Below, one piece after another: positions 56,061 through 62,000 of a stretch of 62,000 bases of DNA. The notes beneath the pieces are model-generated. The model was not told the DNA's origin and searched no databases. It saw only the letters and a program-made list of their open reading frames with translations. Location of the stretch: contig NW_019775991.1 of the NCBI RefSeq assembly GCF_001039355.2, forward strand, positions 487,565 to 549,564, in the 5' to 3' direction. Within the stretch, counting starts at the first letter, position 1, and each line of letters starts with the position of its first letter. This stretch comes from Lingula anatina. Its lineage: Eukaryota > Brachiopoda > Lingulata > Lingulida > Lingulidae. Both the position numbers and the translations under genes were made by a program.

Positions 56061-59000
56061 GGGCCCAAATCTCCTTTAGGTCCTGGGGGACCAATGTCAC
56101 CTAGGAACAAAGACGTGGGACATGATACATTATGAACAAATCCCTTTACCACAACATTTCTGGATAAATTGGCAATTGAGTATTTTAAACAAGAAAGTAG
56201 CTGTGCTGTCCAAATTAAGTCTCTATCTCTGTGCCACAAGTCACCTTAATTTACATTTAATTTGGGTAGCTCTACCTCTGTACTACCCATCTCAACTTGA
56301 CAATTTATGATTATGACTACAAACAGAACAGTACAGACCAAAACCAGAGATTTCATCAAGCCAGAAACTGCATTTAAATGATCTATCTAAAAATTCTTTA
56401 AGATCATATTAAGCTGGTGATTTTCTTCAGTATGTGGAGATCAGATATTTTCTATCCTACCTGGCAATCCTGGTAGACCCGGAGAACCTGGTAGTCCTCT
56501 TTCTCCTGGACGTCCTTCTGCTCCTGGGAGTCCTGGCAAGCCTCTGTCTCCTGTCAAACCAAATGCGCCCTTGGGACCTATAAACAGAAGAGAGAGATAT
56601 TTAATGTTAATCTACTGTAACTAATGAAATAGTAATTAGAAATGAAAAGTTCCTTCCCAGTAGAACTAAAGAAACAACTAAATATTAATCTACTGTCAGT
56701 TTCTTCCAGAAAACATTTTCAAAATATTCATTTATGATGACACCATATCCAAACAACTTACCTGGTAGTCCAGGTAGACCACTTGGTCCCCTCTCTCCCT
56801 TCATTCCAGGGAGACCATCCAGCCCTCTCTGACCTGGCTCTCCCTTGTCTCCCCTCAGAGGCTGTGGTCCTGCCTGACCCGGCTCTCCCTTGAAACCTGG
56901 GGGTCCCTGGGCACCTGGAAGCATAGAACAGACCATGTGTGTCATGGCTATACTGGCTCTAGGTTATAACACATTTATCATTTCACTGTGATACTGATCA
57001 CTGCATGAGGAAAGCACATATATAATGTGGAAATTATTCATAAAATTCATATTTATGTATGGAATACTAATTGTCTTAGGGTGTATTCCCAGAGATTTAG
57101 ATCGATTTAGGGATTTAGATTTAGATCGACCTAACTCCCTGGGGGTTCACGCTAAATTGCAGTCAGCCAAGCGCGCACCATAGTTAATTACCCCCTTACA
57201 GCTTTTAGTAAGTGGGACAGACACTTAAGCCCATCAAGCTGACAGTAATCTAGTGAGACTCCCCACAGGGATAGATCGATCTAAAATCTATGGGAATGGG
57301 GTCTTAGTGCAGAAAATATACCAAGTCTCTTTAAGAAGGCTGAACGATGTATATGTTCCACAAACATCAAAACGCTTGCTCAGGGTCAATCACCAACAAC
57401 AATCTGATCTTTATAATTAACATACTTTATCAAGCACTGCAAATCAACATTTCATAAGGTCCAGCAGCCAACAGATAATGGCAAAGGCTATATTACCTGG
57501 TAATCCAGGAAGTCCATTTCTTCCTCCTGGGCCAATATCACCCTTGGGTCCTGGCATCCCAGGTAATCCAGGTAAACCATTCCCTCCAGGTTGACCACTT
57601 TCTCCCTTTGCACCTGGCTGACCATCTCTTCCTGTGGTGATAAATACACAGTACACAAATTAGTACATCATCTCATACTGGACATTTAAATATATGTACT
57701 TGTACAACATGGTTAACACCTACGCTTATTTTTTGGTGATTAATAAGCAAATTGATAAAGAAACAAAAGACTTGCAAGTACACTGATGTCTCGTCAGTTG
57801 ATAACAAATACAATGCAGATCACAGTAATGCAGATTATTTTAGACCAAAGGTCTCCTAAAATTTTATTTGGTGACTTTTCATAACAGACATGCTCCTCTC
57901 TCCCTAAGCAAGAATGCCAGCTTTGGGCCACTATCTAGGGCCAAAAGAGTCCTGGTCCTACGTACTGTTACTGTAACAGCGCCAGTTAACTATTTGAACC
58001 ACTCACCTGGCAGTCCCTGTGGACCTGGTTGTCCTGGCAGACCATCAAAACCTGGCAGTCCCGGGTTGCCGGCCTCTCCCTTAGGTCCTGGTAACCCAGT
58101 CAGACCTGGGGGTCCCTCCAGTCCCGGCTGTCCCGGCAGACCATCACTGCCTCTCAGCCCAGGCTCTCCCTTCTCCCCTTGAGGTCCTGGCAGTCCATCC
58201 CTCCCTGGGGTCCCTTTCATCCCTGGGAGGCCATCCAGACCTGGGCGTCCCGCCTCTCCCTTGGGACCTGATGGACCATCCAGTCCTGGGAGACCTGGAA
58301 GGCCTGCCTCACCTAGAACATAATGCAAGGTTTTTATAGGGAGTATAGGTTTTAATACAGAAAATATAAGATCTTAATAGGGAAGCATAGGTTTTAATAC
58401 AGGAAGAATAGGTCTTAATAGGAAGTGAGTTCTCTACAGGGAGTATACATCTTATAATGAAGTATGGGTCTATTAATAAGAAGCAAGGTATGTATAGAAA
58501 GTACACGTCTAAACAGAAAAAATCTTAATGGAAAATGGAGTTAGAAGTTAGATTACTGGATGACCAATATATGTGCAATAGTGTACAGTTTGAAGTGATT
58601 TGCTAGTCTCATTCTAAGCAGAAGACAAACCTTTCAGTCCCACAGAGTCCCGCCCAGGATCACCAGGTTGTCCCGGAAGTCCCCTCTGTCCTGTGAAGCC
58701 TTTCTCTCCCTTAGGTCCAGGCCTTCCATTCAATCCTGGGAATCCAGACTCTCCCTTGGCACCTGGTAACAAATACATAACAATCCATGAATCAGACACT
58801 GAGAAAACAATGTGATCTATTCTCCACTGTAAATATTACAATCTAATCTAATCTTAATCTAATCATCCTCCTTTTGCTATTAAATTTTGGTTGAATATTA
58901 CAGGTAGAGTCTATTGCAAAGTGTGCAGGCATTAAAGGCATAGCCATACTGTTAAATTGATTTATGACTCAACAAAACATTCCAGAATGATATTCTACAC

Positions 59001-61878
59001 AAGAGGATCAGTGAAAACCATCAGCTGTTTCGTGAGTGAAATTTATCATCCGTTTTGTTGTGCATAATTAGGAGTAGTAATGATAACACCCTTCCCCTCC
59101 CCCCCCCCACACACACAAACACATACCCACATTACACACTCCACTTACCTGGGTTACCAGGTAGCCCTGGCAGTCCAGAGTCTCCCTTGGCCCCTGGGGT
59201 ACCTGGTCTACCCTCTAGGCCAGGTAAGCCACGGTCACCTTTGGGACCGTCTCGACCTGTGTAGGAAATGTAGCTTTCACTCAATAATTCAATTTTATAC
59301 ATGCAAGTAGTGTGTTACCCCATTCCTGCACTAAATACAAGCTTGCAGTAATTAATTATTGTGCAGTTCTTGCAATATATCACCATGTTTGTGGCAAATA
59401 GCTTGTTTGAAAAGAGCGCATTTATTAATATGCATTATGTATGAAACTCAAGTTTGACACTTAAGAGAAAACATCAACAAAATTGCAAGAAAGATGACAC
59501 ATTTATATGATAAGTTTACTCAAGAACTTAGTGAATCAACTTTATTTCCCTGTAACTTGGGTTTTTACCTGGTTGTCCGGGTTGTCCAGGCAGTCCGTCC
59601 TCTCCCGGTGGTCCCTGAGCTCCCTCTAGGCCAGGTTGTCCTGGTTGTCCCGCATTACCCTTGGCTCCAGGGAAACCTGAGGGCCCCGCTGGTCCCACCT
59701 CACCTTTCTGTCCTGGGGGACCTGGCAGGCCTGACTGACCACGGTCACCTAAAAATTGACCAATGGTTTTAATCATTGTAAAAACCTACACCATGCAAAA
59801 AACTCTAGGCATCTATGATCTTTAGTCTTTACAAGGCTTGGTTAGCTAACAAATGAGTGTAATATGAAAATTTTCTATCTAAAAATCCAGCTTGTAGAAA
59901 AACAAGCAATTTTGTGAGTTAAAGCTTATTTGTACATTTTTTTACAACAACATCTGCAGTGTAGCATTTGAAGAGGTTATTTCAGATGTTAAGGGAGCAC
60001 TAGCACCCCCATGTCGGCAAACGTAAGACAACATTAAAACCCTGATCGATCATTCCCTTGATTTTTCTAGCAGCCATATGTGCAACCCATAAGCAGACTT
60101 GCACACATCTTCAATCATAGCGATAGGAGAAATGTTTCTTCATTTGATTTCTACGTGGATTCATTCATTACATTTATAACTATAGTTTATCTGCTCACCT
60201 TTCATTCCTGGCAGTCCATCAGCCCCAGGTTGTCCAGGGCTGCCTGGGAGTCCATTTAAGCCCTGGAAGGACAGAAAAACAGTGCAGACATTTCACTTGA
60301 GAACGTCAAAATATGATATAAAAATTTGATGTAAATTGACAAACAGTATGATACAATATAAAAGTTGAGAAATTGTTAGAATTTACTATCACAACTTCAT
60401 TATTTGAAATACCAGACTTGAGAACTCTTCTTGACTAATGAATATAAATGGCTCTTTTCACCAAATGCTCCTCATTTTTCTGCTTTACTCCCTTTCATAA
60501 GTTCACTTCAGACTGTCATTACTGATCAAAACTCATCTTGATCGTAATTCCATTTAGATGACTACAGTACATAATAGCCAGGCTATTTTAAAGTTGTCAA
60601 CTACCAAAGTGATGTGAAGCACAAAGGAACCCCATGTGATACAAGAAGGGCCGAAGACCTCCTTACTTACCCTGTCTCCCTTCATGCCAGGGAAGCCTGG
60701 TAGACCATCTCCACCTTTAGGGCCAGGTGGACCATTCTGTCCAGGTAAACCATCCAAACCAGGATCACCAGGTAAACCTCTCTGTCCAGGTAGACCAATA
60801 CCTGGCTCTCCTGCATTGCCCTTTGGTCCTGGGACACCTGGCAGACCTGGGGGTATAACAATGACCATCCAGTGAAAAATTCTTATAAACTATACATATT
60901 CTGATGCACTGAGTGTCTAAGTAGGTGACAATCTGTTCTACATGTGTTGATAAAACAATTATTGCAAATTAAACGTTAATTTGTAAGTATTATTCGGTAC
61001 AAAATGTTTCTAGAGCTTGAACTAACATTTTGACAATGATTTATAACAATCAGTGTGATCTCCTACTCAGCAAAATGTCCTACAAATATCCAAGCATGGT
61101 CAAATATCTGTTTGTACCATTACAAAGTCATGTATCTCAAAAACTCAAAAAGACCAGCACTGGGATTATATGGCTTCTTGTCAATGTGACAGCCATCTTG
61201 AAGTAACTGTTGCCACCAGTGTTTGCCTCTTAGGAAAATTAGTTGCTGGACCAAAGGTCCAGCCATCCTGACAAGTAGCTGGACAGAATGGGAAAAAATG
61301 GGAAAACTTCTCAGCCCGTTCTGAAAGTTGTCTGCCCAAGGCAGACGGTCCAGCCTTAATTTCTAACACTGGTTGCCACAGAAATAACTAATCGGAGTAC
61401 ATACCTGGGTTGCCCCTGTCTCCTGGGAGACCTGGTTGTCCAGGTAACCCTGCATCTCCTTTTGAACCTGGAAATCCTGGTTGTCCAGGCTGACCCTTGG
61501 CCCCAGGGTTGCCGTCAAAACCAGGGCCACCTTTTGGTCCTAAAAAGAGAGATGTCCTCATGCTTTTTAAAGTGTTTATTGATTTCTATATTAATTATTG
61601 GATATTTGCTCACTTCTGTTCCAATGTTTATACGTAATCCCCTTCTAGTCAAAAAGATATGTACAGTGATATTTCCCACTTCATACAGGTGAACAGTAAT
61701 CAAATACAGGTGAAGGTAGCTCTGTGTGTCATACCTCTAGGTCCGTCCAGGCCTGGTAACCCTGGCAACCCTGGTCCTCCTACGGCTCCCTTCATTCCTG
61801 GTAGTCCTGAGGGTCCTGGAGGTCCAGGGGGGCCGTCAGCTCCTGGGAATCCTAACATGCCCATAGCACCTTTGGGAC
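54485..61878 (-). CDS. COL4A2: Collagen type IV alpha-2-like chain, 3' part (partial)
   Basis: Fourteen exons on the minus strand: 61735-61878, 61405-61539, 60671-60846, 60199-60262, 59569-59748, 59149-59256, 58631-58762, 58007-58312, 57497-57631, 56762-56914, 56461-56577, 55909-56100, 55193-55479 and 54485-54742. They encode about 794 residues to the stop; the 5' part lies beyond the right edge. The first eleven exons are Gly-X-Y collagen with typical type IV interruptions (GPQPLRG, GRDSVG, GIGLPG), mostly beginning and ending within a Gly codon. Exons 12-14 make a full NC1 domain with all 12 cysteines. Words such as [34 protein letters not shown] and [11 protein letters not shown] fit the alpha-2 class better than alpha-1. 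A Met in PIPMMPV and the Lys in TLKAG are at the expected sulfilimine positions. The product is a basement-membrane network collagen. Confidence 0.95.
55864..55908. repeat. (AAAC)n microsatellite forming a collagen donor site
   Basis: On the minus strand the repeat reads (GTTT)n and begins exactly at the exon-intron border, so its first unit supplies the GT of the donor (G/GTTTGT). Slippage here could shift splicing. Confidence 0.8.
57080..57301. mobile_element. CCCATTCCCAGAG-family MITE in a collagen intron
   Basis: A 222-bp element flanked by TCTTAG on both sides. Its ends (ggtgtattcccagagattt / aaatctatgggaatgggg) are inverted. Its interior matches the W1 intron element at 19313-19526 (for example ccctgggggttcacgctaaa and acagtaatctagtgagactc). 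Confidence 0.8.
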
Positions 61879-62000
61879 CTAGTAGAAGATAATGCACATA
61901 GTTATCACATCTATTTTATTTATTCATTTATAAATCTATCCATTCTCTCAATTATTCACACATTCTTTAATTCTCCCACTCATTCTCTTATTCATTCATT

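Noticed and set aside
57868-58182. Plus-strand proline/glycine-rich frames opposite the collagen exons (also 59055-59310, 59494-59772, 60636-60875, 61659-61892)
   Set aside because: They are antisense shadows of Gly-X-Y codons; the minus strand has matching splice sites, phases and a complete NC1 domain.
1-62000. CRISPR arrays, bacterial operons, riboswitches or rRNA genes
   Set aside because: None seen. The direct repeats are microsatellites, MITEs or gene duplications, and the genes are spliced animal genes.

Overview
The window is eukaryotic (metazoan) DNA: split genes with GT/AG introns, AT-rich intergenic sequence, many MITE-like repeats and ATT/AAT microsatellites. Three conserved animal genes are present on the minus strand: UBAC2 (8.7-13.4 kb), ATG3 (46.6-51.5 kb) and the 3' part of a type IV collagen gene of the alpha-2 class (54.5-61.9 kb, running off the right edge). 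The repeat content resembles marine invertebrate genomes, and an invertebrate deuterostome (for example an echinoderm or hemichordate) is a reasonable guess. The sequence does not settle the species.

Layout. 1-8.2 kb holds no gene I can support: microsatellites, two identical TTAA-flanked MITEs, and one CpG-rich block at about 6.2-6.5 kb. 8.7-13.4 kb is UBAC2 (10 coding exons, 335 aa). 14.6-46.5 kb is a plus-strand tandem array of five copies (W1-W5) of a gene I do not recognise. 46.6-51.5 kb is ATG3 (9 coding exons, 323 aa), tail-to-tail with W5. 51.6-54.4 kb is ATG3 upstream sequence and collagen 3' flank. 54.5-61.9 kb is the collagen gene (14 exons seen, complete NC1 domain).

The array is the striking part. 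Each complete copy has a non-coding first exon behind a TATA box and four coding exons joined by phase-2 introns. The coding exons are a signal-peptide/pro exon, a second pro exon ending at a Lys-Arg site (RxKR in W1 and W2), a tryptophan-rich exon and a Trp/Cys-rich terminal exon. Splice phase forces a reading frame with about 20 Trp and 9 Cys in a predicted 105-residue mature peptide (identical length in W1, W2 and W3). This looks like a family of secreted prepropeptides; I know of no described match and its function is unknown. Promoters share an AP-1-like site exactly 56 bp upstream of TATA (intact in W1, W3, W4; broken in W2), and all five copies carry a CACGTG/TGACGTCA motif just after the stop codon.

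The array grew by tandem duplication that carried along the last two ATG3 exons. A decayed ATG3 tail sits after W2, an open but isolated tail after W4, and the real gene after W5. Transposons inserted in single copies (a Tc1/mariner-like element after W3, several MITEs) have empty sites in sister copies, which gives their exact ends. Four isolated single Ns, one of which abuts a near-identical repeat of several kb, suggest that part of the W4/W5 duplication may be two haplotypes laid end to end in the assembly.
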